Origin: Paucibacter sp. DJ2R-2
Lineage (GTDB): Bacteria > Pseudomonadota > Gammaproteobacteria > Burkholderiales > Burkholderiaceae_C
Reading direction: 5' to 3'
Length of the DNA stretch: 64,000 bases
Assembly (NCBI RefSeq): GCF_025717675.1
Contig: NZ_JAJIRT010000002.1
Span: 452,865 to 516,864, forward strand
The position numbers were made by a program, and so were the translations under genes. The notes beneath the pieces are model-generated. The model saw only the letters and a program-made list of their open reading frames with translations, did not search any database and was not told the DNA's origin. This document shows positions 18,661 to 28,214 of this stretch, piece by piece (the stretch's first letter is position 1; each line of letters opens with the position of its first letter).

Positions 18661-21600
18661 AAAAAACAAGCCTGCTGCCCGCCTATGCCGAGCTGCATGC
18701 ACTCAGCAACTACTCCTTTCTGCGTGGCGCCTCCACGCCGGGCGAGCTGGTGGAACGCGCGCATGAGCAGGGTTATGCCGCCCTGGCCCTGACCGACGAA
18801 TGCTCGCTGGCCGGCGTGGTGCGCGCCCATGTGGCGGCCCAGGCCTTGCCGCGCGACCCGGTGACCGGGGAGCCCGAGCTGAAGCTGCTGATCGGCGCAG
18901 AGTTCAGCGTGCGCCGACTGGCGCAGGCGCCGCCCGGGCCGGCCGGGTCACCAGACTCCACGCCCGACCCGCTGATGTTCAAGCTGGTGCTGCTGGCGCG
19001 CCATCTCGAGGGCTACGGCAATCTCTGCCAGTTCATCACCGGCCTGCGCCGCAGCGCTGCCAAGGGCAGCTACCGCCTGAGCTGGGCACGGCTGCAAGAG
19101 GCGGCGCAACGCGGCGAGCTGGCCGACTGCCTGGCCCTGCTGCTACCGCTGCGCGAGGCCAGCGACGAAGAGCTGCTGATCCCGGCGCGCTGGCTGCTGC
19201 GCCATTTCACCGGCCAGGCCTGGATCGGTGTGGAGCTGCTGCGCGAGCTGGGCGACGAGCTCTGGCTGCAGCGCCTGGGCCAGCTGTCCGAGCAGACCGC
19301 GCTGCCCCTGGTGGCGGCCGGCGATGTGCACATGCACCGGCGCTCGCGCAAGGCCTTGCAGGACGTGCTGACCGCCACCCGGCTGAACCGCCCCATCGCC
19401 GCCTGCGGCCACCAGCTGCAAGCCAATGCCGAACGCCATCTGCGCAGCCGCCTGCGCCTGGGCCAGCTTTACCCGCCGGCCCTGCTGGCCGAAACCTTGC
19501 GGGTGGCGGCGCAATGCCAGTTCTCGCTCAAGGAGATCCGCTACCAGTACCCGGCCGAAGTCGTGCCCGAGGGCGCCACGCCGAGCAGCCATCTGCGCGC
19601 CCTGACCGAGGCCGGCGCGGCGCGCCGCTGGCCCCATGGCCTCAAGCCCAAGCTGCGCGCGCAGATCGAGCATGAGCTGGCCCTGATCCAGGAGCTGGGC
19701 TACGAGCATTACTTCCTGACCGTGGCCGACATCGTCGCCTTCGCGCGCAGCGTGGGTATCCTGTGCCAAGGCCGCGGCTCGGCGGCCAACAGCGTGGTCT
19801 GCTACTGCCTCTTCATCACCGAGGTCGACCCGGCGCGCAGCAGCCTGCTGTTCGAGCGCTTCATCAGCCGCGAGCGCAACGAGCCGCCGGACATCGACGT
19901 CGATTTCGAACATGAGCGGCGCGAAGAGGTGATCCAGTACCTCTACCGCAAATACGGCCGCGAACGCGCCGCGCTGACCGCCGTGGTGATCAGCTACCGG
20001 CCGCGCAGCGCCATCCGCGATGTCGGCCGCGCCTTGGGCCTGGACGAGGCCCTGGTCGAGAAGCTGGCGGGCGACCACCATGGCTGGAGCGAGGAATCCC
20101 TGCCCGACGATCGCCTGGCCCAGCTGCAGCAGGAGCTGGGCTTTGACCCGCAGGATCTGCAGATCCGCCAGCTGGTGCGGCTCTCGCGCCAGCTGATGGG
20201 CATGCCGCGCCATCTGAGCCAGCACCCGGGCGGCTTTGTGCTGACGGCCGGCCCGCTCTCGCGCCTGGTGCCGATCGAGAACGCGGCCATGGCCGACCGC
20301 ACCGTGATCGAGTGGGACAAAGACGACATCGACGCCCTGGGCCTGATGAAGGTCGATGTGCTGGCCCTGGGCATGCTCAGCGCCTTGCAGCGCAGCTTCG
20401 CTCTGATCAGCCGCTTGCGCGGCTACCCGGCAGCCCATCCCTTCGGCATGAGCGATGTGCCGGCCGACGACAAGCCCACCTACGACATGATCTGCCGCGC
20501 CGACACGGTGGGGGTGTTCCAGATCGAGTCACGCGCGCAGATGTCCATGCTGCCGCGCCTGCGGCCGCGCTGCTTTTACGACCTGGTGATCGAGGTGGCC
20601 ATCGTGCGGCCCGGGCCCATCGAAGGCGGTATGGTCCACCCCTATTTGCAGAACCGCGCCCTGCCGCCGGACCAGATCAAATATCCCAAAGACGATCTGC
20701 GCGCCGCGCTCGAGCGCACCTGCGGCATCCCCATCTTCCAGGAGCAGGTGATGCAGGTGGCCATGATCGCCGCCGGCTTCAGCCCCGGCGAGGCCGACCA
20801 GCTGCGCCGCGCCATGGCCGCCTGGAAGCGGCCCGGCGACCTGGCCCGCTTCCACGAGAAGATCCTCACGGGCATGCGCGAACGCGGCTACGAGGACGCC
20901 TTTGCCGAGGCCATCTTCCGCCAGATCAAGGGCTTTGCCTCCTACGGCTTCCCCGAGTCGCATGCGGCCAGCTTCGCGCTGCTGACTTACGTGTCCTGCT
21001 GGATCAAGCGCCATGAACCGGCGGCCTTTCTCTGCGCCCTGCTGAACTCGCAGCCGCTGGGTTTCTACACCCCCAGCCAGCTGGTGCAGGACGCCCGCCG
21101 CCACCGCATCGAGGTGCGGCCCAGCGATGTCAACCACGGTGGCTGGCTGAGCAGCCTGGAGCATCCCGAGGCGCCCGAGCCCGCCGAGCGCCTGGACGAC
21201 GGCGTGCAGCCGGCCGTGCGCCTGGGCCTGCATCTGGTCCACGGTCTGAGCCGGGCGGCGGCCCTGCGCATCGAGGCCGCGCGAGCCGCTGAGGGGCGGT
21301 TTGTGGACACGCAAGACCTGGCCCTGCGCGCAGCCCTGGACCAGCAGGAGCTGCAGCAGCTGGCCGCGGCCGATGCCTTGCAAAGCCTGGCCGGCCACCG
21401 CCGCCAGCAGGTCTGGCAGGCCTCGGCCCTGCGCGCCCAGCCGCCGCTTTTGCGCCAGGCCTATGCCGCCGAGGAGGACCTGGACCTGCCGGCGGCCGCC
21501 GAGGGCGAAGAGGTGGTCTGGGACTACGCTGCCCTGGGCCTGAGCCTGCGCAGCCATCCGCTGGCCCTGCTGCGGCCCCGGCTGGCGCGCCTGGGCTACC

Positions 21601-21923
21601 GCAATGCGCAGGAGCTGCGCGCCTGGCGCAGCGGCCAGTCGGTCCAGGCCTGCGGCCTGGTCACCGTGCGCCAACGCCCGCAAACGGCCAAGGGCGTGCT
21701 CTTCATCAGCCTGGAAGACGAAAGCGGCAGCGTGCAGGTGATCGTCTGGCCGGACGTCTACGCCGCCTTCCGCCGCACCATCCTGGTGGCGCGCCTGCTG
21801 GCGGTACAGGGCCAGTGGCAGTTCGAGAACGGCGTGCGCAATCTGATCGCCCGCCGCGTGCAAGACCTAACGCCGCTGCTGGGCCGTCTGGGCAAGGACG
21901 TGGGCAGCCGAGATTTCCATTGA
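18657..21923 (+). CDS. dnaE2: Error-prone DNA polymerase III alpha subunit DnaE2
   Basis: 1088 residues, the usual DnaE2 length. An N-terminal PHP domain starts YAELHALSNYSFLRGASTPG. The polymerase active site shows PPDIDVDF near residue 410 and MKVDVLALGML near 563, carrying the three catalytic aspartates. A C-terminal OB-fold (QACGLVTVRQRPQTAKGV) lies near 1000. The start at 18657 overlaps the imuB stop as ATGA, so the longer upstream frame is ignored. It performs lesion bypass and drives damage-induced mutagenesis together with ImuA and ImuB. The operon is controlled by the LexA box at 16292. Confidence 0.96.
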   Translation: MKKTSLLPAYAELHALSNYSFLRGASTPGELVERAHEQGYAALALTDECSLAGVVRAHVAAQALPRDPVTGEPELKLLIGAEFSVRRLAQAPPGPAGSPDSTPDPLMFKLVLLARHLEGYGNLCQFITGLRRSAAKGSYRLSWARLQEAAQRGELADCLALLLPLREASDEELLIPARWLLRHFTGQAWIGVELLRELGDELWLQRLGQLSEQTALPLVAAGDVHMHRRSRKALQDVLTATRLNRPIAACGHQLQANAERHLRSRLRLGQLYPPALLAETLRVAAQCQFSLKEIRYQYPAEVVPEGATPSSHLRALTEAGAARRWPHGLKPKLRAQIEHELALIQELGYEHYFLTVADIVAFARSVGILCQGRGSAANSVVCYCLFITEVDPARSSLLFERFISRERNEPPDIDVDFEHERREEVIQYLYRKYGRERAALTAVVISYRPRSAIRDVGRALGLDEALVEKLAGDHHGWSEESLPDDRLAQLQQELGFDPQDLQIRQLVRLSRQLMGMPRHLSQHPGGFVLTAGPLSRLVPIENAAMADRTVIEWDKDDIDALGLMKVDVLALGMLSALQRSFALISRLRGYPAAHPFGMSDVPADDKPTYDMICRADTVGVFQIESRAQMSMLPRLRPRCFYDLVIEVAIVRPGPIEGGMVHPYLQNRALPPDQIKYPKDDLRAALERTCGIPIFQEQVMQVAMIAAGFSPGEADQLRRAMAAWKRPGDLARFHEKILTGMRERGYEDAFAEAIFRQIKGFASYGFPESHAASFALLTYVSCWIKRHEPAAFLCALLNSQPLGFYTPSQLVQDARRHRIEVRPSDVNHGGWLSSLEHPEAPEPAERLDDGVQPAVRLGLHLVHGLSRAAALRIEAARAAEGRFVDTQDLALRAALDQQELQQLAAADALQSLAGHRRQQVWQASALRAQPPLLRQAYAAEEDLDLPAAAEGEEVVWDYAALGLSLRSHPLALLRPRLARLGYRNAQELRAWRSGQSVQACGLVTVRQRPQTAKGVLFISLEDESGSVQVIVWPDVYAAFRRTILVARLLAVQGQWQFENGVRNLIARRVQDLTPLLGRLGKDVGSRDFH

Positions 21924-22034
21924 GCCGTTGCGGCTGCACACACACCAGCACAAATCTCGACGCCCCGCAATCCGGTGATGCCGCATCCCGCGTTCCCAGG
22001 ACAGGCGGCCCGTCCCTAGTGCTTCCCCCCTTTC

Positions 22035-22050
22035 CGTGACTTGCATCACG
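22035..22050. promoter_or_regulatory. CRP-like inverted repeat upstream of PEP-CTERM gene
   Basis: CGTGA-CTTGCA-TCACG has 5-bp arms with the 6-bp spacing of Crp-family sites and lies 66 bp before the gene at 22116. It overlaps a plausible -35 (TTGCAT). Function is inferred from spacing only. Confidence 0.4.
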
Positions 22051-22115
22051 TGCGAACGTCTGATGTACGAGAACCTTCAGGGGTTCATTCAATCCATTTC
22101 ATCGAGGGATACTGA

Positions 22116-22739
22116 ATGCAGACTGCACATCGCCTGGCTGTCACGGCCGCCGTGCTGGCCGCTCTGGCCACACCGTCGTTCGCCGACACCACCACTTACA
22201 CCAGTTCGGCAGCCTTTCTGGCCAGCCTGAGCGGCACCAGCTACACCGAGGCCTTCACCGGCCTGAGCAGCCCGGACGCTGGCGCGGCCCTCAACTTCAT
22301 TTCGGGCGGCTTCAGCTACAGCATCAGCTCCCCCGGCAGCCTGTACGCTTCGGGCGAAGTCCTGGGCACCAGCCTGCCCGATGAAGCCCTGACCATCACC
22401 TTCACCAGCGGCAATGTCACCGCCGTGGGCGGCAACTTCTTCAACGTCAATCTGTCTGACGCCTTCCAGCAAGCGTCTGTGAAGCTGACCCTGAGCGACG
22501 GCACGACGACCACCTTCACCCCGGCCAGCGCCGCCGACAGCTTCCGTGGTTTCGCCTCCACGCAGGTCATCAACTCGCTGACCATCAGCGCCCCCGGCGC
22601 CACCCTGTACGCCAGCGTGGACAACCTGACCGTGGGCGCGGTCACCCCGGTGCCGGAACCCAGCAGCTGGGCCTTGATGGGCCTGGGCCTGGCCGGCATG
22701 GGCGTCTTCGCCCGCCGCCGCCTGAACAAACAAGACTGA
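22116..22739 (+). CDS. PEP-CTERM sorting-domain protein
   Basis: 207 residues. A signal peptide (HRLAVTAAVLAALATPSFAD) is followed by a Thr/Ser-rich beta ectodomain with TEAFTGLSSPDAG, a layout common in choice-of-anchor type PEP-CTERM proteins. The tail VPEPSSWALMGLGLAGMGV plus ARRR is a canonical PEP-CTERM signal. It should be processed by an exosortase encoded elsewhere and delivered to the envelope or matrix. A CRP-like site lies upstream. The M4 protease gene begins 107 bp downstream on the same strand. Confidence 0.9.
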   Translation: MQTAHRLAVTAAVLAALATPSFADTTTYTSSAAFLASLSGTSYTEAFTGLSSPDAGAALNFISGGFSYSISSPGSLYASGEVLGTSLPDEALTITFTSGNVTAVGGNFFNVNLSDAFQQASVKLTLSDGTTTTFTPASAADSFRGFASTQVINSLTISAPGATLYASVDNLTVGAVTPVPEPSSWALMGLGLAGMGVFARRRLNKQD

Positions 22740-22815
22740 CTGTCCGATGGGCTCGGGCGCCCGACTGGCGCCCACTTTGATGCCGTCGATTCTTTCGTTC
22801 CATCCATGTTGACGA

Positions 22816-22833
22816 TGCGGTGCCTGCACCGCA
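22816..22833 (+). repeat. 8-bp inverted repeat in the 5' leader of the M4 protease gene
   Basis: TGCGGTGC-CT-GCACCGCA is a perfect inverted repeat ending 4 nt before the GGAG ribosome-binding site of the gene at 22847. It could form a leader hairpin or be an operator half. No T-tract follows, so it is not a terminator. Confidence 0.4.
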
Positions 22834-22846
22834 ATCCGGAGTGCAT

Positions 22847-25231
22847 ATGACCCGAAACCACAAAAAGCTGTCCCTGCTGGCCCTGTCCCTGGGCTTGGCC
22901 CTGGCCAGCCAGGCTCAGGCGCAAAACGCCCTGAACGGCCAACGCGAAGCCGTTGACCGCCTGGCCACCGCCACCGGCAGCAGCGCCGACATTTCCTACA
23001 ACGCCGCCACCGGCGCCGCCCGCTTCGTGCGCGTGCCGGCCGGTGCCAAGCTGGCCGCCCGCGCCGGCGCCGTTGGCGATGCTGCCAAGCAGACCGCCAC
23101 GGTGCAGTTCCTGAACGAATACGCCGCCCTGTTCGGCATCCGCGATGCCGCCAGCGAGTTGTCGGCCCCGGCCATCAGCAAGGACCGCCAAGGCTCCACC
23201 CACCTGAAGTACCAGCAGGTCTACCAAGGCGTGCCAGTGTTCGGCGGCGAGCTCAAGGCCCACTACGACGCCTCGAACAATCTGGTGGTCGTCAACGGCA
23301 ACTTCATCCCCGGCATCAACGTCAAGGCCTCGCCCAGCCGCACCGCCGATCAGGCCAGCCAGATCGCCATGGCCGCCATCAACGCCGAACTGACCCGCCC
23401 GACCCGTCTGTCGGCCAGCACCCCGACTCTGATGATCTTCCGTGAAGGCCTGGCCAAGGGCGTCGAAGGCGCCAACCACCTGGCCTGGCAGGTCGAAGTG
23501 GGCAACAAGCACGATGTGCGCGAGTTCGTCTACGTGGACGCCCACACCGGCAAGGTGATCGACAAGATCAGCGGCATCCATGAAGCCATGAACCGCCGCG
23601 CCTTCGACGGCCAAGGCAAGCTGCCGCCGGTGCCCAATTACCCGAACAGCCCGTTCTGGGTGGAAGGCCAGGCTTTCCCGACCGGCACCGTCGAAGCCGA
23701 CAACATGATCTCCGCCTCGGCTGACATCTACAGCATGTTCAAGAACGCCTTCGGTCGCGACGCCTTCGACGGCAAGGGCAAGACCATGGACTCGATCTTC
23801 AACCGCGGCGATGCCTGCCCGAACGCCTCCTGGAACGGCACCTACATCTCCTTCTGCCCGGGCACCACGACCGACGACGTGACCGCGCACGAGTGGGGCC
23901 ATGCCTACACCGAGTACACCCACGGCCTGATCTACCAATGGCAACCGGGCGCCCTGAACGAGGCCTACTCGGACATCTGGGGTGAAACCGTCGACCGCAT
24001 CAACAGCCGCGGTACCGACACCCCCGACGCAGCCCGCACCGACGGCGCCTGCACGGTCTTCACCAAGGTCGGCGGCGTACCCGGCACCGACAACTCGGTT
24101 CGCTGGCTGATGGGCGAAGATGCCACCGCATTCAGCGGCGCCATCCGCGATATGTACAACCCCACCTGCTACGGCCACCCGGCCAAGGTGACGGACACCC
24201 GCTACCGCTGCACCACCGCCGATGCCGGCGGCGTGCACAGCAACTCCGGCGTGCCCAACCACGGCTACGCCCTGTTGGTGGACGGCGGCAGCTACAACGG
24301 CCAGACCATCTTCTCGATCGGTCTGACCAAAGCCGCCCACATCTACTATCGCGCCCAGAGCGTCTACCAAGGACCGGCCAGCGGCTTCGCCGACCACGCC
24401 GATGCCCTGGCTCAGTCCTGCGCCGACCTGAGCGGTCAAAACCTGAACGACCTGAAGACCGGCGCCCCCTCGGGCGAGCTCATCAACGCCCAGGATTGCG
24501 CCCAGGTCGCCAAGATGGCCCAGGCCGTCGAGCTGCGCACCGCTCCGGCGCAGTGCAACTTCGTGCCCCTGCTGGCCAAGTCGCCACCGGCCCTGTGCCC
24601 CACAGGCACCGTGGCCCCGATGCTGTCGGACAGCTTCGATGGCGGCAAGGCTGGCGGCGTGCGCTGGCAAGTCAGCTACCAAGGCAACAACCCTGAGTTC
24701 ACCCCGCGCAACTGGGGTGTGGTCACCAAGCTGCCCAGTGGCCGCTCGGGCTATGCCCTGTTTGCTGCGGACCCGAACATCGGCACCTGCGCTGCAGGTG
24801 GCAACGAAGCCGGTCTGCAACGCATCGAGAGCCCTGAAATCAGCATCCCGGCCGATGCCACCGCTCCGAAGTTGACCTTTGATCACTGGGTCGCCACCGA
24901 GTCCAAATGGGACGGCGGCAACCTGAAGATCAGCATCAACGGCGGCGCCTGGCAGCTGATCGCCGCCTCGGACTTTGTCTACAACCCTTACAACACGACC
25001 CTGAGCACGGTCGCCCAAGGCAATGACAACCCGCTGGCAGGTCAACCGGCCTTCTCAGGCACGGACGGCGGTTCGGTGAGCGGCTCCTGGGGTCGTTCCA
25101 TCGTCAACCTGTCGCGCTTCGCCAAGCCCAACGACAAGGTCAAGCTGCGCTTTGAGCTGGCCACCGATGGCTGCGGCGGCGTCACCGGCTGGTATGTGGA
25201 TGATGTGAAGGTCTACCGCTGCACACCGTGA
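22847..25231 (+). CDS. Secreted M4 (thermolysin-type) neutral metalloprotease
   Basis: 794 residues from ATG 22847 (GGAG just upstream). A signal peptide ends near AQAQ. An FTP/PepSY-like propeptide spans about 30-240 (LKYQQVYQGVPVFGGELKAH). The catalytic domain has HEWGH near residue 348 and GALNEAYSDIWGE near 371, giving two zinc histidines, the catalytic Glu and the third zinc ligand Glu. HSNSGVPNHGYALL supplies the M4 downstream histidine. After about residue 580 comes an immune-inhibitor-A/MAM-like beta domain (FDHWVATESKWDGGNLKI...GWYVDDVKVYRC). It is predicted to be an extracellular zinc protease that self-cleaves its propeptide. A strong terminator follows. Confidence 0.93.
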   Translation: MTRNHKKLSLLALSLGLALASQAQAQNALNGQREAVDRLATATGSSADISYNAATGAARFVRVPAGAKLAARAGAVGDAAKQTATVQFLNEYAALFGIRDAASELSAPAISKDRQGSTHLKYQQVYQGVPVFGGELKAHYDASNNLVVVNGNFIPGINVKASPSRTADQASQIAMAAINAELTRPTRLSASTPTLMIFREGLAKGVEGANHLAWQVEVGNKHDVREFVYVDAHTGKVIDKISGIHEAMNRRAFDGQGKLPPVPNYPNSPFWVEGQAFPTGTVEADNMISASADIYSMFKNAFGRDAFDGKGKTMDSIFNRGDACPNASWNGTYISFCPGTTTDDVTAHEWGHAYTEYTHGLIYQWQPGALNEAYSDIWGETVDRINSRGTDTPDAARTDGACTVFTKVGGVPGTDNSVRWLMGEDATAFSGAIRDMYNPTCYGHPAKVTDTRYRCTTADAGGVHSNSGVPNHGYALLVDGGSYNGQTIFSIGLTKAAHIYYRAQSVYQGPASGFADHADALAQSCADLSGQNLNDLKTGAPSGELINAQDCAQVAKMAQAVELRTAPAQCNFVPLLAKSPPALCPTGTVAPMLSDSFDGGKAGGVRWQVSYQGNNPEFTPRNWGVVTKLPSGRSGYALFAADPNIGTCAAGGNEAGLQRIESPEISIPADATAPKLTFDHWVATESKWDGGNLKISINGGAWQLIAASDFVYNPYNTTLSTVAQGNDNPLAGQPAFSGTDGGSVSGSWGRSIVNLSRFAKPNDKVKLRFELATDGCGGVTGWYVDDVKVYRCTP

Positions 25232-25282
25232 TGAAGCGCTGATCCGGGCGCGCCAGCGCCTGGTCATCACTTCTTCCCTCAC

Positions 25283-25309
25283 AAGGGCTTCCTCCGGAAG
25301 CCCTTTTTT
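25283..25309 (+). terminator. Rho-independent terminator after the M4 protease gene
   Basis: AAGGGCTTCC-TCC-GGAAGCCCTT forms a perfect 10-bp stem with a 3-nt loop, followed by a T run. It lies 51 bp after the protease stop codon. Confidence 0.92.
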
Positions 25310-25386
25310 CATGGCCCGCCCTGCGCGAGGTGGGAGCCGGTCAGAATCGGCTTCCCTTCTTCCATGGTCCCAATCCGCCCCGCACC

Positions 25387-25824
25387 ATGAGCATCACGTC
25401 CGCCCCAGCACGCCCCAGCCAGGCCGAACTTTCCGACTTTCTGGCGGCCGAATTCCCGCAAAGCAAATGCAGCATCGAATCCCTGGCACCGATGCGCGCG
25501 ACCGTGCGCCACCCGGTCAGCGAAGCCGAGCTGCGCCCCGGCGGCACGGTCTCGGGGCCGGTGCTGATGACAGTGGCCGATGTGGCGCTCTATGTCGCCA
25601 TCCTGGGCGAGATCGGCATCGTTCCGCTGACCGTGACCACCAGCCTCAACATCAACTTTTTGCGCAAGCCGGCCGGTGACCGCGACATCCTCGCGGTCTG
25701 CACTTTGATGAAGCTGGGGCGAACCCTGGCGGTCGGTGAGGTCAGCTTGTACTCCGAGGGCAGCGAGGACCCGGTGGCCCATGTGGTGGGCACCTATGCC
25801 ATACCACGTGCAGCGCAGCGCTGA
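25387..25824 (+). CDS. PaaI-type hotdog-fold thioesterase
   Basis: 145 residues from ATG 25387 (MSITSAPARPSQ). The segment GGTVSGPVLMTVADVALYVA and the following TTSLNINFLRKP are typical of the PaaI/YbgC-like hotdog thioesterases, which hydrolyse acyl-CoA or aryl-CoA thioesters. The preceding open frame from 25330 has no ribosome-binding site. It stands alone between the protease terminator and a chemoreceptor gene. Substrate is not readable. Confidence 0.85.
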   Translation: MSITSAPARPSQAELSDFLAAEFPQSKCSIESLAPMRATVRHPVSEAELRPGGTVSGPVLMTVADVALYVAILGEIGIVPLTVTTSLNINFLRKPAGDRDILAVCTLMKLGRTLAVGEVSLYSEGSEDPVAHVVGTYAIPRAAQR

Positions 25825-25873
25825 CTTCCGCCAGCCCGGCCAGTTGTATTCGCACCCTTGCAAGGATTCACGG

Positions 25874-25900
25874 TCAAGTTGGCGGCCCCTGAGCCGAAGA
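25874..25900 (+). promoter_or_regulatory. Sigma-28 (FliA)-type promoter for the Aer-like chemoreceptor
   Basis: TCAAGTTG, an 11-bp spacer and GCCGAAGA closely match the FliA consensus TAAAGTTT-N11-GCCGATAA. It lies 113 bp upstream of the chemoreceptor start at 26013, as expected for a late flagellar/chemotaxis gene. Confidence 0.75.
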
Positions 25901-26012
25901 CCCGATGGGCGCACCAAGGCGGTTCAATAGGTCCGCGCCCACCCCAATAGCCATTCGTTTGATGAAGTACGCAGCACCCACTCCCGGGGCGGCGAACCGT
26001 GGAGTACAGACG

Positions 26013-27578
26013 ATGCGCAAGAACCTGCCGGTCACGCAGCGGGAATACGATTTCCCGTCCGACGCAACCCTGATGTCCACCACGGACATCCAGTCCAAGG
26101 TCAGCTATGCCAACAGCACCTTCGTCGCCGTCAGCGGCTTTGAGGAAAAAGACATCCTCGGCCAGCCGCACAACCTGGTGCGTCACCCCGACATGCCCGA
26201 GCAAGCTTTTGCCGATATGTGGGCGACCCTGAAGCAAGGCCAGTCCTGGACCGCGCTGGTGAAGAACCGGCGCAAGAACGGCGATCACTACTGGGTGCGC
26301 GCCAATGCCACGCCGGTGGAACGAAAGGGCAAGATCGTCGGCTATATGTCGGTGCGCACCAAACCCGGCCGGGCCGAAGTCCAGGCCGCCGAAAAGCTCT
26401 ACCAATCCTTCCGCGAAGGCAGGGCCGGCAGCCAGGCATTCCACAAGGGCTTGATCATCCGCAGCGGCCTGCTCAACATCGTGTCGCGCAGCCTGCAGAC
26501 CCTGTCGGTGCGCTGGCGAGTTCGCATTGGCCTGATCATGACCCCACTGCTGAGCCTGGCGGCTGCAGCCACGCTTGACCTGGCGCCGGGCTCGCTGCTG
26601 ACCTTGGCGGCCGTGCTGACCGTCTCCACCGCCCTGAGCGCCTGGTGGCTGACGGCCCAGGTGACGGCACCGCTTGAGCTGCTGGCCGCCCAGGCGCGCG
26701 GTGTCGCCGCCGGAGACACCCAGTCCAATGTGCAAATGAACCGGGTCGATGAGATCGGCATGACCATGCGGGCCATCAACCAGCTGGGCCTGATGTTCCG
26801 CTGGATCGTGGACGATGTCAGCGAGCAGGTGCTGACCGTGCGCAGCGCCAGCGGCGAAATCGCCCAGGGCAATAACGACCTCAGCGCACGCACCGAACAG
26901 GCGGCATCCAGCCTGGAGGAAACGGCCGCCTCCATGGAGCAGATGAGCGCCACGGTACGCAACAATTCAGACACCGCCCAGCAAGCCACCCTGGTCGCCC
27001 AGGAAGCCAGCGCGGTCGCCGCACAGGGCGGCGAGGTGGTGGGCCGGGTCAACCGCACCATGGAAGGCATCACCACCTCCAGCCGCAAGATCAGCGACAT
27101 CATCAGCGTGATCGACGGCATCGCCTTCCAGACCAATATCCTGGCCCTCAATGCAGCGGTCGAGGCAGCGCGCGCCGGCGAGCAGGGTCGCGGCTTTGCC
27201 GTGGTGGCCGCCGAGGTGCGCAGCCTAGCCCAACGCAGCGCCGAGGCTGCCAAGGAAATCAAGACCTTGATCAGCGACAGCGTCGAGAAGGTCGAACATG
27301 GCGCCCGCCAGGTCGGCGATGCCGAGCACACCATGGGCGAGATCGTGCAGCAGGTCAGCCGGGTCAGCCAGCTGATCAACAGCATCAGCGGTGCCAACCG
27401 GGAGCAAAGCACCGGCATCAGTCAGGTCAGCGAAGCCGTTACCCATCTGGACCAGGTCACGCAGCAGAACGCCGCGCTGGTCGAGCAATCGACCGCGGCG
27501 ACCGAAAGCCTGCGCAACCAGGCCGACCAGCTGGTGAGGGCCTTGGCGATCTTTCGCGACGACAGCGGGCGCCGCTGA
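26013..27578 (+). CDS. Aer-like PAS-domain methyl-accepting chemotaxis protein
   Basis: 521 residues. A PAS domain occupies about 10-125 (ISYANSTF-type segment [29 protein letters not shown]). Two closely spaced membrane segments follow at about 170-215, so there is no large periplasmic domain; this is the Aer topology. A HAMP region precedes the signalling domain, whose hairpin tip [20 protein letters not shown] is canonical. In this family the PAS domain binds FAD and senses redox or energy state; flavin binding here is inferred. Start ATG 26013 follows a GGAG. A FliA-type promoter lies upstream. The C-terminus lacks an NWETF-like CheR tether. Confidence 0.92.
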   Translation: MRKNLPVTQREYDFPSDATLMSTTDIQSKVSYANSTFVAVSGFEEKDILGQPHNLVRHPDMPEQAFADMWATLKQGQSWTALVKNRRKNGDHYWVRANATPVERKGKIVGYMSVRTKPGRAEVQAAEKLYQSFREGRAGSQAFHKGLIIRSGLLNIVSRSLQTLSVRWRVRIGLIMTPLLSLAAAATLDLAPGSLLTLAAVLTVSTALSAWWLTAQVTAPLELLAAQARGVAAGDTQSNVQMNRVDEIGMTMRAINQLGLMFRWIVDDVSEQVLTVRSASGEIAQGNNDLSARTEQAASSLEETAASMEQMSATVRNNSDTAQQATLVAQEASAVAAQGGEVVGRVNRTMEGITTSSRKISDIISVIDGIAFQTNILALNAAVEAARAGEQGRGFAVVAAEVRSLAQRSAEAAKEIKTLISDSVEKVEHGARQVGDAEHTMGEIVQQVSRVSQLINSISGANREQSTGISQVSEAVTHLDQVTQQNAALVEQSTAATESLRNQADQLVRALAIFRDDSGRR

Positions 27579-27742
27579 GGCGCAGTGCGCAGCCCTCAGC
27601 CGAACTCGCGGCGGCGACATCCCGGCCGAGAACTCGATGCGCGGCTGACGCACACACGCGCACATCGAAGCCTGCCTTGTCGCGAACAGCGAGGACACTG
27701 CGCGCTTTGCTTCAAGCCTTGCTTGAAAAGGAACGCGCGCCC

Positions 27743-28195
27743 ATGCCTCAACTCGAAACCATCAGCAGCTTTGCCCTCCAGGGCCTGAGCTGCCGCACCA
27801 GCAATGCCGCCGAGATGGACCGTCAGAACCCGGAGCGCGGCCGCATCGCTCCCTTGTGGCAGGCCTTTGCCGCCGCCGGCCTGCACGGCGATGTGCACGG
27901 CGCCTACTTCGATTACGCCGACCGCCACCATGGCGAGTACAGCGTACTGGCCGGAGTCAAGGCAAGTTCAGGCCAGGGCACGGCTGCCACCAGCGCCAGC
28001 TCGGTGCAGGTGCCGGGCGGGCTCTACCTGGTGTTCGAAGCCCAGGGGCCGCTGCCGGAGACCCTGATCCGGGCCTGGGGCGAGGTCTGGGCCTATTTCG
28101 AGCAGGCCGAGGCCCCGCAGCGCGCCTATGGCGTGGACTTCGAGCGTTACCTCGGGCCCAGCCACGCGCAGATCTGCATCGGCCTGGCGGCCTGA
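27743..28195 (+). CDS. GyrI-like/AraC effector-binding-domain protein
   Basis: 150 residues, with no DNA-binding domain. The fold pattern (FALQGLSCRTSNA..., IAPLWQAFAAAG, a GGLYLVFEAQG core and the ending YGVDFERYL...ICIGL) fits the GyrI-like small-molecule-binding domain, including the integron-associated effector-binding subgroup. Such stand-alone proteins bind hydrophobic or cationic compounds. ATG 27743 is chosen; an upstream frame from 27677 begins without a good site. Function in this organism is unknown. Confidence 0.75.
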   Translation: MPQLETISSFALQGLSCRTSNAAEMDRQNPERGRIAPLWQAFAAAGLHGDVHGAYFDYADRHHGEYSVLAGVKASSGQGTAATSASSVQVPGGLYLVFEAQGPLPETLIRAWGEVWAYFEQAEAPQRAYGVDFERYLGPSHAQICIGLAA

Positions 28196-28214
28196 GCCGG
28201 AGCGGCGTGGCCGC

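Noticed and set aside
22316..25045. 909-residue open frame opposite the M4 protease
   Set aside because: Same reason: antisense shadow, Gly/Ala/Val/His/Arg-rich, no motifs. The plus strand carries intact HEWGH protease motifs.
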